Below are positions 1 through 6,912 of a DNA stretch of 10,085 nucleotides, one piece after another. Source of the stretch: Clostridiaceae bacterium (GTDB lineage: Bacteria > Bacillota > Clostridia > UMGS1883 > JAAYMJ01); NCBI GenBank assembly GCA_012521455.1, contig JAAYMJ010000083.1, positions 1-10,085 of the forward strand, read 5' to 3'. A model generated the notes under the pieces. That model was not told where the DNA came from, did not search any database, and worked only from the letters and a program-made list of their open reading frames with translations. Both the position numbers and the translations under genes were made by a program. Each line of letters starts with the position of its first letter. Positions within the stretch are counted from its first letter, which is position 1.

Positions 1-1
1 A

Positions 2-15
2 TATTTTCGTCCTTT
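2..15 (-). promoter_or_regulatory. Possible ribosome binding site and start of a gene lying off the left edge
   Basis: On the minus strand an AAAGGA motif (15 down to 10) is followed by seven bases and then by AT at positions 2-1, so a G just outside the window would complete an ATG at ideal spacing. The same motif and spacing precede other genes of this window. This suggests that another minus-strand gene begins exactly at the edge, downstream of the tagO-like gene. No coding sequence is visible, so the gene itself is only inferred. Confidence 0.35.
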
Positions 16-29
16 CGTTTTTTGTGATA

Positions 30-60
30 AAAATAAAGGTGAAGCAAAATGCTTCACTTT
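30..60 (-). terminator. Hairpin with T-rich tail after the WecA/TagO-like gene
   Basis: On the minus strand GTGAAGC and GCTTCAC form a perfect 7-bp stem around a 5-base loop (stem arms 51-57 and 39-45). One mismatch and two or three further A-T pairs lie outside it. It is followed by a T-rich stretch (CTTTATTTTTATC). The stop codon of the transferase gene lies inside the first arm. The stem is modest and AT-rich and the T-tract is interrupted, so it could be a weak terminator or an attenuating hairpin before the gene that seems to start at the left edge. Confidence 0.55.
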
Positions 61-1136
61 AAATCGTTTTTATCCTGTGGGGCGGCGTTTTCTTCTTCAT
101 CTTTTAAAAATTCGCTTAAATTGGAATTTCTCGCGGCGAAAATTATAAACACCAAAATGAGCGCAACCAAAATCAAAGCCCTCAAAGCGCCGCTCCCGAT
201 TAGGATTATCGCGCTTAAGCAAAGGATTGAACTCATAAGGCACAAAATACTCACCGTTTGCTTTTGGGAAAATCCCATGTCCAAAAGCTTGTGGTGAAGA
301 TGGCCCCGGTCTGCCCCCATTATGGGCTTTTTGTTTTTTATCCTTCTTAAAATCGTAAACCCTGTGTCAAAAATGGGAAGGCCCAATACCAAAAGGGGCA
401 CCGCAAAAGATATTACCGCGTAGGCTTTAAATAAGCCCTGCACGGAAACTGTGGCTAAAATAAAACCCAAAAATGTGGCGCCAGTGTCTCCCATAAAGAT
501 TTTAGCGGGGTTAAAGTTATAAGGTAAAAACCCAAAGCATGCGCCTGCTAATGCCGCGGTTAAAAGGGCAACCTGTGGCTCGCTCACAATCAGCGCAATA
601 CACAAAAGGGATAGGGATGAAATGGATGAAACCCCCACCGCCAAACCGTCTAACCCGTCGATTAAATTTACCGCGTTAGTTACCGCCACAATCCAAAACA
701 CCGTCAAAGGATATGAAAAATAGGATAAGTACAAGGTGCCCTCGGGCACAATAAAGCGGGGCATTGAAACATAGGATATAACAACCCCGTGAAGTATGGG
801 GATAATTGCCGCGATTATCTGGATTGGAAATTTTACCTTTGCGCTCAACTGGTATATGTCGTCAAAAATCCCAAGGAGCACTATTACCACAACGCCTAAA
901 ATAATACCCCTGATTTCGCGGGTAATTTCGGCAAAAATCAGCACGCTTGCGATAAAACCGTAGAAAATCGCAAGCCCCCCGAGGCGGGGGATGGGTTTTT
1001 TGTGGATTTTGCGCTCATCTTTTGGAATGTCAATGGCGCCGACTTTAAAGGCCAGGTTTTTCACAAGCGGCGTTGTGGCAAAAGATGCCAAAAAAGATAG
1101 GGCAAAGGCCAGGATTATGCTTAATGAGCTGTCCAT
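54..1136 (-). CDS. tagO: WecA/TagO-like polyprenyl-phosphate GlcNAc-1-phosphate transferase
   Basis: This is an integral membrane enzyme of the MraY/WecA family (glycosyltransferase 4). Such enzymes move a sugar-1-phosphate, usually GlcNAc-1-P from UDP-GlcNAc, onto undecaprenyl phosphate, the first step of teichoic acid or other envelope glycan synthesis. The 360 residues are almost wholly hydrophobic helices with the family's cytosolic motifs in order: a basic loop with PRLGG near 50-54, the Asp pair in GIFDD (92-93), [10 protein letters not shown] (157-166) with Asp160 and Asp163, FMGDTGA around Asp217, and HLHH at 279-282. The HLHH motif, with DRG just before it, favours WecA/TagO over MraY. 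The ATG is preceded six bases upstream by AAGGGGAG, which overlaps the trpS stop codon, so translation is probably coupled to trpS. The exact sugar cannot be read from sequence; wecA is an equally valid symbol. Confidence 0.9.
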   Translation of the reverse strand: MDSSLSIILAFALSFLASFATTPLVKNLAFKVGAIDIPKDERKIHKKPIPRLGGLAIFYGFIASVLIFAEITREIRGIILGVVVIVLLGIFDDIYQLSAKVKFPIQIIAAIIPILHGVVISYVSMPRFIVPEGTLYLSYFSYPLTVFWIVAVTNAVNLIDGLDGLAVGVSSISSLSLLCIALIVSEPQVALLTAALAGACFGFLPYNFNPAKIFMGDTGATFLGFILATVSVQGLFKAYAVISFAVPLLVLGLPIFDTGFTILRRIKNKKPIMGADRGHLHHKLLDMGFSQKQTVSILCLMSSILCLSAIILIGSGALRALILVALILVFIIFAARNSNLSEFLKDEEENAAPQDKNDLK

Positions 1137-1148
1137 AATTATCTCCCC

Positions 1149-2144
1149 TTAAACTACAAAACCAATTTTTTTATAAAGCTTTTTAAGGGTACGGTCAGCA
1201 ATCTGGGAAGCTGTTTGCGCCCCTTTTTTGTAGATACCCTCAAGGTAATCACGGTTACTGATTAAATCATAGTATTTTTCCTGAATGGGCCTCAATCCTT
1301 CCACAACCGCCTCGCCCACTGCTTGTTTGAAGTCGCCATAACCTTTGCCTTCAAATTCGGCTTCCGCCTCACCTATTGACTTATTTGTCATGGCGCAGTA
1401 AATATTCAAAAGGTTGTTTATGCCGTCCTTTCCTTCGGCGTATTTAACCTCGGAACCCGAGTCGGTAACCGCCCTTTTGATTTTTTTCATTATAACTTCG
1501 GGCTTGTCTAATAGCGAGATATAAGCATTCGGGTTTTCGTCCGACTTGCTCATCTTTTTTGTGGGGTCCTGAAGGCTCATAATCCTTGCCCCCACTTTTG
1601 GGATATATGGTTGTGGGACTTTGAAAACATTGCCGTAGAGGTTATTTATCCTCTGGGCAATATCCCTGGCAAGTTCCAAATGCTGTTTTTGGTCGTTGCC
1701 TACGGGCACTAAATCCGTCTGATAAAGCAGTATGTCGGCAGCCATTAACACAGGATAGGTAAACAGCCCTGCGTTTATGTTGTCCTGGTGCCTGCTTGCC
1801 TTATCCTTAAACTGGGTCATTCTTGAAAGTTCCCCCATATAGGTAAAGCAGCCTAAAACCCAGGAAAGCTGCGCATGCTGTGGAACGTGGGACTGAAAGA
1901 AAAGCAAGTTCTTTTCAGGGTCAATCCCGCAGGCGATAAATAGCGCAAGCACGTCAATGGATTTTTGGCGCAAAGAAGCAGGATCCTGCTTTACCGTAAT
2001 GGAATGCAAATCAACAACAGAAAACGCGCAGTTATATTCATCCTGAAGTGCCGCCCAGTTTTTCAAGGCGCCAAGATAATTCCCAAGTGTTAATTCGCCC
2101 GATGGCTGGACGCCGCTAAAGATTACTTTCTTTTTTTCCATCAT
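1149..2144 (-). CDS. trpS: Tryptophanyl-tRNA synthetase
   Basis: A class I aminoacyl-tRNA synthetase that charges tRNA-Trp with tryptophan in the cytoplasm. With this start it has 331 residues, the usual bacterial size. The Rossmann-fold signature lies at the N-terminus (SGVQPSGELTLGNYLGAL, residues 10-27, with TLGN as the TrpRS form of HIGH). The KMSKS loop is intact at 197-201, followed by DENPN. Inner regions typical of TrpRS are present, such as VVDLHSIT, MTQFKDK, GLFTYPVLMAADILLY and PVGNDQKQHLELARDIA. I chose the ATG at 2144 because AAAGGA ends six bases before it. The longer reading frame begins with a GTG at 2159 that overlaps the previous stop codon and would place the ribosome binding site inside the gene. 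It is the middle gene of a coupled operon (aminotransferase, trpS, transferase). Confidence 0.96.
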   Translation of the reverse strand: MMEKKKVIFSGVQPSGELTLGNYLGALKNWAALQDEYNCAFSVVDLHSITVKQDPASLRQKSIDVLALFIACGIDPEKNLLFFQSHVPQHAQLSWVLGCFTYMGELSRMTQFKDKASRHQDNINAGLFTYPVLMAADILLYQTDLVPVGNDQKQHLELARDIAQRINNLYGNVFKVPQPYIPKVGARIMSLQDPTKKMSKSDENPNAYISLLDKPEVIMKKIKRAVTDSGSEVKYAEGKDGINNLLNIYCAMTNKSIGEAEAEFEGKGYGDFKQAVGEAVVEGLRPIQEKYYDLISNRDYLEGIYKKGAQTASQIADRTLKKLYKKIGFVV

Positions 2145-2150
2145 ACTTAG

Positions 2151-2156
2151 TCCTTT
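2151..2156 (-). promoter_or_regulatory. Ribosome binding site deciding the trpS start
   Basis: AAAGGA on the minus strand, six bases before the ATG at 2144. It lies directly after the upstream aminotransferase coding region, touching its TGA stop at 2156-2158, which suggests translational reinitiation. Confidence 0.75.
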
Positions 2157-3325
2157 CACAAAATTTCTGCAAGTATTTTAATCCCTTTCTCAATCTGCTC
2201 AAAAGTTGAAAGGGAATAGTTAAGCCTTAGCTTGTTGGAGGGCTTTTCAATATCCACCATGCAGGTGGCTCCCGGCACAAAGGCAACGCCCCTTTCAACC
2301 GCAACCTTTAGAAGTTCCTTTGTGTCTATGTCTTTCTTTAAATCCACCCAGATGAAAATCCCGCCCTCAGGCCGTGTGTATTTTACACCCTGGGGGAAGT
2401 ATTTGTCCATGCATGCTAACATATGGGCGCATTTTTCCCCATAAAGCTTTTGGGCTTTTTGGATATGCTTATCAAAATCCATGGAGCACAAAACCCTGTG
2501 TGCCAGCATTTGGTTTAGCACAGGGGTATGTACGTCGGATACTTGTTTGCATACAATCATCTTTTCCAAAATATTTTTATCCGCCGCGCAAAAACCTATT
2601 CTCAAGCCCGGGGACAGTACCTTTGAAAGGGAGCCCGCGTAAATCACGCGGCCTAATTTATCCAAGGACTTAATGGTTGGAATGTCTTCCCCCATAAACC
2701 TAAGCTCACCGTAGGGGTTGTCTTCCAAAATCAAAAAGTCGTATTTTTCCGCCAAATCCAAAAGATTTTTGCGCTTTTCAAGGCTCATGGTAATCCCCGA
2801 GGGGTTTTGGAAAGTGGGTATGGTGTATAAAAGTTTAATTTTTTCTTTCTTTAGTATTTTTTCTTCCAAATAATCCAAATCCAAGCCGTCATCCAAAACC
2901 GGCGCAGGAATTAGTATTGCGTTATAACTTCTAAAGGAATTTAAGCCCCCTATGAAGCTGGGGTCTTCCACCACTACCTTATCAAACTCATTTACAAGGG
3001 ATTTTGCCGCAAGGTCAATCACCTGCTGGCCCCCTGTGGTGATTATAAAGTTATCGTTTTCAGAAATAATGTTTTGTCTTTTTAACCTTTTTATAATTTC
3101 CTCTTTTAACGGGTTATATCCTTCCGTAATACCATAAGATAGCGCAAGGGCCCCTTCGTTTTTTAATATGCCGGCCGCCAGATCCGACATCAAATCCGCA
3201 GGAAACAGCGCAGGGTCAGGCGCGCCGCCCGCGAAGGAGATAATGTTTCCATTGGCCAGAACTTTAAAAATTTCACGGATTGCTGAACCTTTTATGGTTG
3301 AAACCCTGTTTGCGATTTTTTCCAT
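2156..3325 (-). CDS. PLP-dependent aminotransferase, class I/II (2-aminoadipate/aromatic type, LysN-like)
   Basis: Fold-type I pyridoxal-phosphate enzyme of 389 residues that should transfer amino groups between an amino acid and a 2-oxo acid in the cytoplasm. Visible family motifs are FAGGAPDPALFP near the N-terminus, TTGGQQVIDL in the cofactor-phosphate region, YTIPTFQNPSG, LILEDNPYGELRF (the Asp that contacts the PLP pyridine nitrogen), SLSKVLSPGLRIGF with the Schiff-base lysine at about 235, and a late LRLNYS arginine for the substrate carboxylate. This pattern resembles the MocR-like/2-aminoadipate aminotransferase branch, but without an N-terminal GntR DNA-binding domain. The ATG at 3325 is preceded by GGAGG at eight bases; an upstream in-frame TTG has no site. 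Its own promoter lies just upstream. The substrate is not determinable; placement with trpS hints at, but does not prove, an aromatic substrate. Confidence 0.9.
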   Translation of the reverse strand: MEKIANRVSTIKGSAIREIFKVLANGNIISFAGGAPDPALFPADLMSDLAAGILKNEGALALSYGITEGYNPLKEEIIKRLKRQNIISENDNFIITTGGQQVIDLAAKSLVNEFDKVVVEDPSFIGGLNSFRSYNAILIPAPVLDDGLDLDYLEEKILKKEKIKLLYTIPTFQNPSGITMSLEKRKNLLDLAEKYDFLILEDNPYGELRFMGEDIPTIKSLDKLGRVIYAGSLSKVLSPGLRIGFCAADKNILEKMIVCKQVSDVHTPVLNQMLAHRVLCSMDFDKHIQKAQKLYGEKCAHMLACMDKYFPQGVKYTRPEGGIFIWVDLKKDIDTKELLKVAVERGVAFVPGATCMVDIEKPSNKLRLNYSLSTFEQIEKGIKILAEIL

Positions 3326-3333
3326 ATTTCCAT

Positions 3334-3338
3334 CCTCC
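3334..3338 (-). promoter_or_regulatory. Ribosome binding site deciding the aminotransferase start
   Basis: GGAGG on the minus strand, eight bases before the ATG at 3325. It excludes the longer frame that would start at a TTG at 3349. Confidence 0.75.
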
Positions 3339-3356
3339 AAATTAATCAATAAGATA

Positions 3357-3384
3357 ATTTTATCACAAATTGTATATTTTTCAA
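3357..3384 (-). promoter_or_regulatory. Sigma-A promoter for the aminotransferase-trpS-tagO operon
   Basis: On the minus strand TTGAAA (3384-3379) is separated by 16 bases from TAAAAT (3362-3357), and TGA immediately before the -10 gives an extended -10. Each hexamer differs from consensus at one base. It fills the 60-bp gap between the membrane protein stop and the aminotransferase start and would give a leader of about 25 bases. That leaves no room for a T-box or other leader element. Confidence 0.7.
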
Positions 3385-3385
3385 T

Positions 3386-3961
3386 CTAAAACCGGCGTTT
3401 TTTCAACGAAAAAAAACCGAGGGCCGAAATTAAAAATGAGCTTATGGCGTCGTAAATTAAATCAAACATGGTGTCGTCAAGACCCGTTTTTTGCATATTA
3501 AAGCCAAAGTTTACGTCCATAAAATACTCAAAAATTTCCCACACAGCCCCGCACGCCAAAGAAAAGGTAAAGGTAAAAAGGGCCACAAACAGCGGGCTTA
3601 AGCGGAATAAAATCCTTTCATCCTCGTTTAAGGCGTACACCAATAAAAACCCAATGGCCCCTAAAATTATGCCGCTCATAAAGTGAAGCATGTCGTCCCA
3701 CCAGAAAAAGCGGTAGTAAAACCCGCTTATTTCGCCAAGAAAAAGGGAACCGAAGATAAAAATTAAAATCACAAGCTGAAAGCCCCTAGGCAGCTTTGTG
3801 TTTTTAAAAGTCACGGCGCTTGGCAAAAACGAAAGGACGAAAGCAAGGAACGCGGTGAACATATTTATATATATTTTGGCAAAATAGGCGCCAATAAACG
3901 CGACAATCAAAAGAACGCGGAATATTAAGGCAAATATTTTATCAAAGGTTAACTTTTTCAA
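3386..3961 (-). CDS. Multi-pass membrane protein, DUF2238/YjdF-like
   Basis: A 191-residue hydrophobic protein of unknown function with about five membrane segments (roughly 10-30, 34-50, 62-80, 94-112, 122-140, and a last one near 170-185). Conserved-looking polar motifs at the membrane edges are WWDDMLHF (87-94), WEIFEYFMD (141-149) and TGLDDTMFDL (159-168). Such a pattern of Asp, His and Glu near membrane faces fits the YjdF/DUF2238 family as I recall it, and suggests a metal or small-ligand site, but no activity is known to me. The start is a TTG at 3961, supported by GGTGGAG five bases upstream. That site begins immediately after the comM stop codon, so the two genes are almost certainly cotranscribed and translationally coupled. 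The C-terminus ends in a basic KKRRF tail. Confidence 0.75.
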   Translation of the reverse strand: MKKLTFDKIFALIFRVLLIVAFIGAYFAKIYINMFTAFLAFVLSFLPSAVTFKNTKLPRGFQLVILIFIFGSLFLGEISGFYYRFFWWDDMLHFMSGIILGAIGFLLVYALNEDERILFRLSPLFVALFTFTFSLACGAVWEIFEYFMDVNFGFNMQKTGLDDTMFDLIYDAISSFLISALGFFSLKKRRF

Positions 3962-3966
3962 TTGGA

Positions 3967-3973
3967 CTCCACC
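3967..3973 (-). promoter_or_regulatory. Ribosome binding site supporting a TTG start
   Basis: GGTGGAG on the minus strand, five bases before the TTG at 3961 and abutting the comM stop codon (3974-3976). It is the reason for accepting the non-ATG start of the membrane protein. Confidence 0.7.
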
Positions 3974-5503
3974 TTATGAAAAAAAGTTCCTATCCAAAGC
4001 CCTGTAGGATATGGCCTCGGCAAGTGAATCTATGTCTATGTCTTGTTTCCCCGCTAAATCCGCGATTGTTCTAGCCACTTTTAATATTTTTGTGTAGGCG
4101 CGGGCGGATAAATTCATTTTATTGAAAGCCTCTTTCATGATTTTTTGGCAGTCATACGATAGCTTGCAGTACTTTTCCAAAAGCGCCCCTTTAAGGTCGG
4201 CGTTTTTTGTGATGTTTTCGCCCTTGTACCTTAGCTGCTGGATTTTTCTTGCGTTATTCACCCTTTCCCTTAAAACTTCCGATGTCTCGTCATTTTTTTT
4301 GTAAAGGTCCTGGTACTTTACAGAAGGTGAGGTAACCTGAATGTCAAACCTGTCCAAAATCGGCCCTGAAATGCGGGAAAGATAGCTTTGCACGCTTTTT
4401 TCCGAGCATTTGCAGCGGGAAGGGTCCTCGCCGTAGTAGCCGCACTTGCAGGGGTTCATGGCCGCAACCAGCATGCAGGAACAGGGGTATTCATTGGTGG
4501 CGTTAATCCTTGATACTACCACCTTTCCGTCCTCAATGGGCTGGCGCATGGCCTCTATGGCGTCTTTTTTAAATTCGGGGAATTCGTCTAAAAAGAGCAC
4601 CCCGTTGTGGGCCAGTGAAATTTCCCCCGGTTTTGAATTGTGCCCCCCGCCGACTAGCGCAATGGCTGAGGCGGAATGGTGGGGGGACCTGAAAGGCCGG
4701 TGCGACACCAAGGGGCAATCCTTTGATAAGATATTTGCGACGCTGTGGATTTTTGTAACTTCAATCGCTTCTTCCAGCGTCATGTCGGGTAAAATAGTGG
4801 GCAGGCGCTCGGCAAGCATGGTTTTGCCGCTTCCGGGGGAACCGATTATTAAGGTGTTATGCCCGCCCGCGGCGGCAATTAGTAATGCCCGTTTTACGTT
4901 TTCCTGACCCTTTACTTCCGAAAAATCCACATCGTATTTTTTATGCTGGTTAAAAAAGCTTATAACATCCACAGTGGTTTTTTGGATGGGCGCTTCCCCC
5001 GTTAAGTGGTAATACACGTCTTTTAGGCTTTTTGCGCCGTATACGTTTATGCCTTCCACAAGGGCGGCTTCTTTTGCGTTGTCAAAGGGGACGATTATGT
5101 TTTTTATATTTGCCTCTTTCGCGCCGATGGCGCTGGGTAAAACCCCCGAGACCGCCCGCAGTTCCCCCGATAAGGAAAGTTCGCCCAAAAAAGCGTAATC
5201 ATCTGCGTTTACGCCTTTTATTTGCCCTGAGCTTAAAAGAATTGCAACCGCAATGGGAAGGTCATAGTGGGTGCCTTCTTTTTTCAAATGGGCAGGCGCG
5301 AGATTTATGACGGTTTTTTTGGAAGGAAACTCAAATTCGGTGTTTTTAATGGCGGATCTTACCCGCTCTTTTGCCTCCTTGACCGTTGTGTCAGGAAGCC
5401 CCACAATGTCAAAAGCGGGAAGGCCTGTGGAAATGTCGGCCTCAACAGTTATTATGTTTCCTTCAATGCCGCATAATGCGCAGCTTTTTACTTGGGAAAG
5501 CAT
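3974..5503 (-). CDS. comM: ComM/YifB family Mg-chelatase-like AAA+ ATPase
   Basis: A 509-residue AAA+ protein of full length. Family members related to ComM act as DNA helicases that promote branch migration during natural transformation in some bacteria; in most hosts the role is unproven. The N-terminal third is the Lon-protease-like domain (motifs GLPAFDIVGLPDTTVKEAKERV and NLAPAHLKKEG, cut short here). The ATPase core then has Walker A GSPGSGKT (221-228), the Walker B acids Asp306-Glu307 in LFLDEFPEF, and the zinc-type cysteine cluster Cys341, Cys343, Cys352, Cys354, Cys364 and Cys366. A sensor/arginine region follows (SGPILDRFDIQV), and a C-terminal helical domain has LSARAYTKILKVARTIADL. 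The ribosome binding site is weak (GGTGG close to the ATG). Its promoter is at 5552-5580, and the membrane protein follows in the same operon. Confidence 0.95.
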   Translation of the reverse strand: MLSQVKSCALCGIEGNIITVEADISTGLPAFDIVGLPDTTVKEAKERVRSAIKNTEFEFPSKKTVINLAPAHLKKEGTHYDLPIAVAILLSSGQIKGVNADDYAFLGELSLSGELRAVSGVLPSAIGAKEANIKNIIVPFDNAKEAALVEGINVYGAKSLKDVYYHLTGEAPIQKTTVDVISFFNQHKKYDVDFSEVKGQENVKRALLIAAAGGHNTLIIGSPGSGKTMLAERLPTILPDMTLEEAIEVTKIHSVANILSKDCPLVSHRPFRSPHHSASAIALVGGGHNSKPGEISLAHNGVLFLDEFPEFKKDAIEAMRQPIEDGKVVVSRINATNEYPCSCMLVAAMNPCKCGYYGEDPSRCKCSEKSVQSYLSRISGPILDRFDIQVTSPSVKYQDLYKKNDETSEVLRERVNNARKIQQLRYKGENITKNADLKGALLEKYCKLSYDCQKIMKEAFNKMNLSARAYTKILKVARTIADLAGKQDIDIDSLAEAISYRALDRNFFS

Positions 5504-5551
5504 CCTGCCACCGCCTTTTGTTTTGCATTTTTTAACAACATTTATAATTAG

Positions 5552-5580
5552 AGTATATAATAATATGGTAAATAAATCAA
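5552..5580 (-). promoter_or_regulatory. Sigma-A promoter for comM
   Basis: On the minus strand TTGATT (5580-5575) is followed by exactly 17 bases and TATACT (5557-5552). It lies between the lipoprotein terminator and comM, giving a leader of about 40 bases. The surrounding DNA is strongly AT-rich. Confidence 0.65.
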
Positions 5581-5603
5581 GTTTGCAGGGCTTTAAAAAG
5601 CAT

Positions 5604-5630
5604 AAAAAATCCGCCCCCGCGGGGGCGGAT
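5604..5630 (-). terminator. Intrinsic terminator of the lipoprotein operon
   Basis: Positions 5609-5630 form a perfect 22-base palindrome with the core CCGCCCCCGCGGGGGCGG. On the minus strand it is followed at once by TTTTTT (5609-5604), and it begins one base after the TGA stop of the second lipoprotein gene. The GC-rich stem plus U-tract is a classical rho-independent terminator for minus-strand transcription. On the plus strand only a few scattered T bases follow, so it is probably one-directional. Confidence 0.85.
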
Positions 5631-5631
5631 A

Positions 5632-6195
5632 TCAGTTTTCCAAAACTAATCCTTGTTCCATTTCTTTGATTATTTCGTCATAGGTTTCCTTGTAGTGGTC
5701 AAAAAGCGCGCCTAAAAGTTCATCATTGCAAAGCTCTTTATACGCCCCGTCTTGGGCTTTAACCAATATGCTGGCTTCATTTTCGCTTTTTTGGGGGTTA
5801 TCCTTTGTAATTTCATTTACAATGTTTTTTAACTCCTCAGCGGTGAATTTCTTGCTGAAATTGGTTTGAAGAACCGCCATGGTTTTTTGAACGTATTTTT
5901 TTATAAACTCCCTTGAGTTTATGGTGGTGATTTTGGCGCTCACCACAAAATTTTTCCCGTCTTTTTTTACGTTTAAAATTTCATAGGACATATTTTCCAA
6001 AAAGGCATTTATTATATAGTCCTCGCTGTAATTTGTGATATCTTGGGTATCCACATAGTTTTTGGCCTTTTCAAAGTCGCATGCAGAAAGCGCCGAAAGC
6101 ATGCCCTCCACTGTGTCCTTTGCGGGATTTTTTGAGCATGAGCACAGCGCAAAAATTAAAATAAAACTAACAAGGCATAAAGCAAATTTCTTCAT
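5632..6195 (-). CDS. Lipoprotein of unknown function, paralogue of the upstream gene
   Basis: A 187-residue secreted lipoprotein. The N-terminus MKKFALCLVSFILIF is a short lysine-headed hydrophobic signal, and the lipobox L17-C18-S19-C20 predicts lipidation at Cys20 and anchoring on the outer face of the membrane. The mature part is a small alpha/beta domain rich in Lys, Glu and Asn with TVEGMLSALSACDFEKAKNYV near 29-49 and YEILNVKKDGKNFVVSAKIT in the middle. This helix-then-strands layout recalls the NTF2/cystatin-like folds of DUF4878-type lipoproteins, though that assignment is only an impression. The same blocks, in the same order, occur in the gene upstream, so the two arose by tandem duplication. 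The ATG follows AAAGGG at nine bases. The 25-base gap to the upstream gene and the terminator immediately downstream define a two-gene operon. Confidence 0.85.
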   Translation of the reverse strand: MKKFALCLVSFILIFALCSCSKNPAKDTVEGMLSALSACDFEKAKNYVDTQDITNYSEDYIINAFLENMSYEILNVKKDGKNFVVSAKITTINSREFIKKYVQKTMAVLQTNFSKKFTAEELKNIVNEITKDNPQKSENEASILVKAQDGAYKELCNDELLGALFDHYKETYDEIIKEMEQGLVLEN

Positions 6196-6220
6196 TTCCC
6201 CATACCCTTTCTATTTTATT

Positions 6221-6847
6221 TTAATTTTCATCAGGTACCACATCACCATTGGTTTGTTCATCATAATAATCTTCTTCATACTGCCCTTCGGGGCTGCTTG
6301 TGGTAACGTTTCCATATAAGGCGTTTAAGAAGTATTCGTCAAGCATGACTTTATAACCATTATCGTTTTTTGAAACCAAAATGTCAACTTCGTTTTCTTC
6401 CATTTCAGTTGCGTTGTCCGCAACAGTAAAAAGCATATCGGTAATAATTTGTTCCGTGTTTTCATCCTGAGCCCCGCCGGTTTGGATGGAATAAATCATA
6501 AGCTGGTTGTAAAAATCCATTGCCAGTGTTTCAAAGTCAACGGCGGTAATTTTGGTTTTAACAAGCACGTTTTTATTGTCAAGTTTCTGCGCGTTAATTA
6601 TTTCATAGCCTAATCTATCAAATACGGCTGACATGAAAAGTTCAGCGGAACCGTCGTCTTCGGGGGAGTAAAAGGCTTTGATTTCATCCATGTTCACATA
6701 TTTGTCAGCAGCGTCAAAATCCAGCGCGATTAAAGAGTCAAACATGCCTTCCACGCATTTTTGCGCCTCCTTTGTGCTGTTGCCGCCGCAGGAAGCAAGG
6801 GATAATACCATTACAACGGATAATAAAAAGGTTAAAAATTTTTTCAC
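6221..6847 (-). CDS. Lipoprotein of unknown function with acidic C-terminal tail
   Basis: A 208-residue lipoprotein, first gene of the pair. With the GTG start at 6847 the signal peptide is MKKFLTFLLSVVMVLSLAS, with lipobox L17-A18-S19-C20. Cleavage would fall at the same residue, Cys20, as in the downstream paralogue. The mature domain matches the paralogue in blocks: CVEGMFDSLIALDFDAADKYV, then YEIINAQKLDNKNVLVKTKIT, then an ILV...NGYK segment. Unlike its sister it ends in a Tyr/Asp/Glu/Gln-rich acidic tail of about 25 residues (from SSPEGQYEEDYYDE on) that is probably disordered. The GTG is preferred over the in-frame ATG at 6865 because AAAGGA sits nine bases before the GTG, while the ATG has no ribosome binding site. 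Function is unknown; there is no catalytic motif that I recognise. Confidence 0.82.
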   Translation of the reverse strand: MKKFLTFLLSVVMVLSLASCGGNSTKEAQKCVEGMFDSLIALDFDAADKYVNMDEIKAFYSPEDDGSAELFMSAVFDRLGYEIINAQKLDNKNVLVKTKITAVDFETLAMDFYNQLMIYSIQTGGAQDENTEQIITDMLFTVADNATEMEENEVDILVSKNDNGYKVMLDEYFLNALYGNVTTSSPEGQYEEDYYDEQTNGDVVPDEN

Positions 6848-6856
6848 TAAAAACAA

Positions 6857-6862
6857 TCCTTT
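6857..6862 (-). promoter_or_regulatory. Ribosome binding site deciding the GTG start of the first lipoprotein
   Basis: AAAGGA on the minus strand, nine bases before the GTG at 6847. An in-frame ATG at 6865 lies just upstream of this motif and would translate it as coding sequence, so that ATG is likely a false start. Confidence 0.65.
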
Positions 6863-6883
6863 CATAAAGTAAATAACCCCATA

Positions 6884-6912
6884 AGTGTAACATAAATAAG
6901 TAAAAAAAACAA
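6884..6912 (-). promoter_or_regulatory. Possible promoter for the lipoprotein pair
   Basis: On the minus strand TTGTTT (6912-6907) is separated by 17 bases from TACACT (6889-6884), about 37 bases before the GTG start. The match to sigma-A consensus is only partial (three and four of six). It lies in the 155-bp divergent AT-rich gap (6848-7002) between the lipoproteins and the thioredoxin reductase-like gene. For the plus-strand gene I see only -10-like sequences (TAATAT at 6968, TATAGT at 6973) without a convincing -35. Confidence 0.3.

Noticed and set aside
3326..3385. A T-box or trp leader upstream of the trpS operon
   Set aside because: The gap is only 60 bp and is taken up by a promoter and ribosome binding site; no specifier hairpin or antiterminator sequence is present.
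5032..5310. Plus-strand open frame of 92 codons rich in Arg, Leu and Pro
   Set aside because: It lies antisense within the comM Lon-like domain, has no ribosome binding site and a composition typical of a shadow frame. The same holds for the overlapping plus-strand frames at 4446-4907 and 5271-5669.
5609..5630. CRISPR repeat or attachment site
   Set aside because: The palindrome occurs once, has no spaced copies in the window, no integrase nearby, and is fully explained as a terminator stem.
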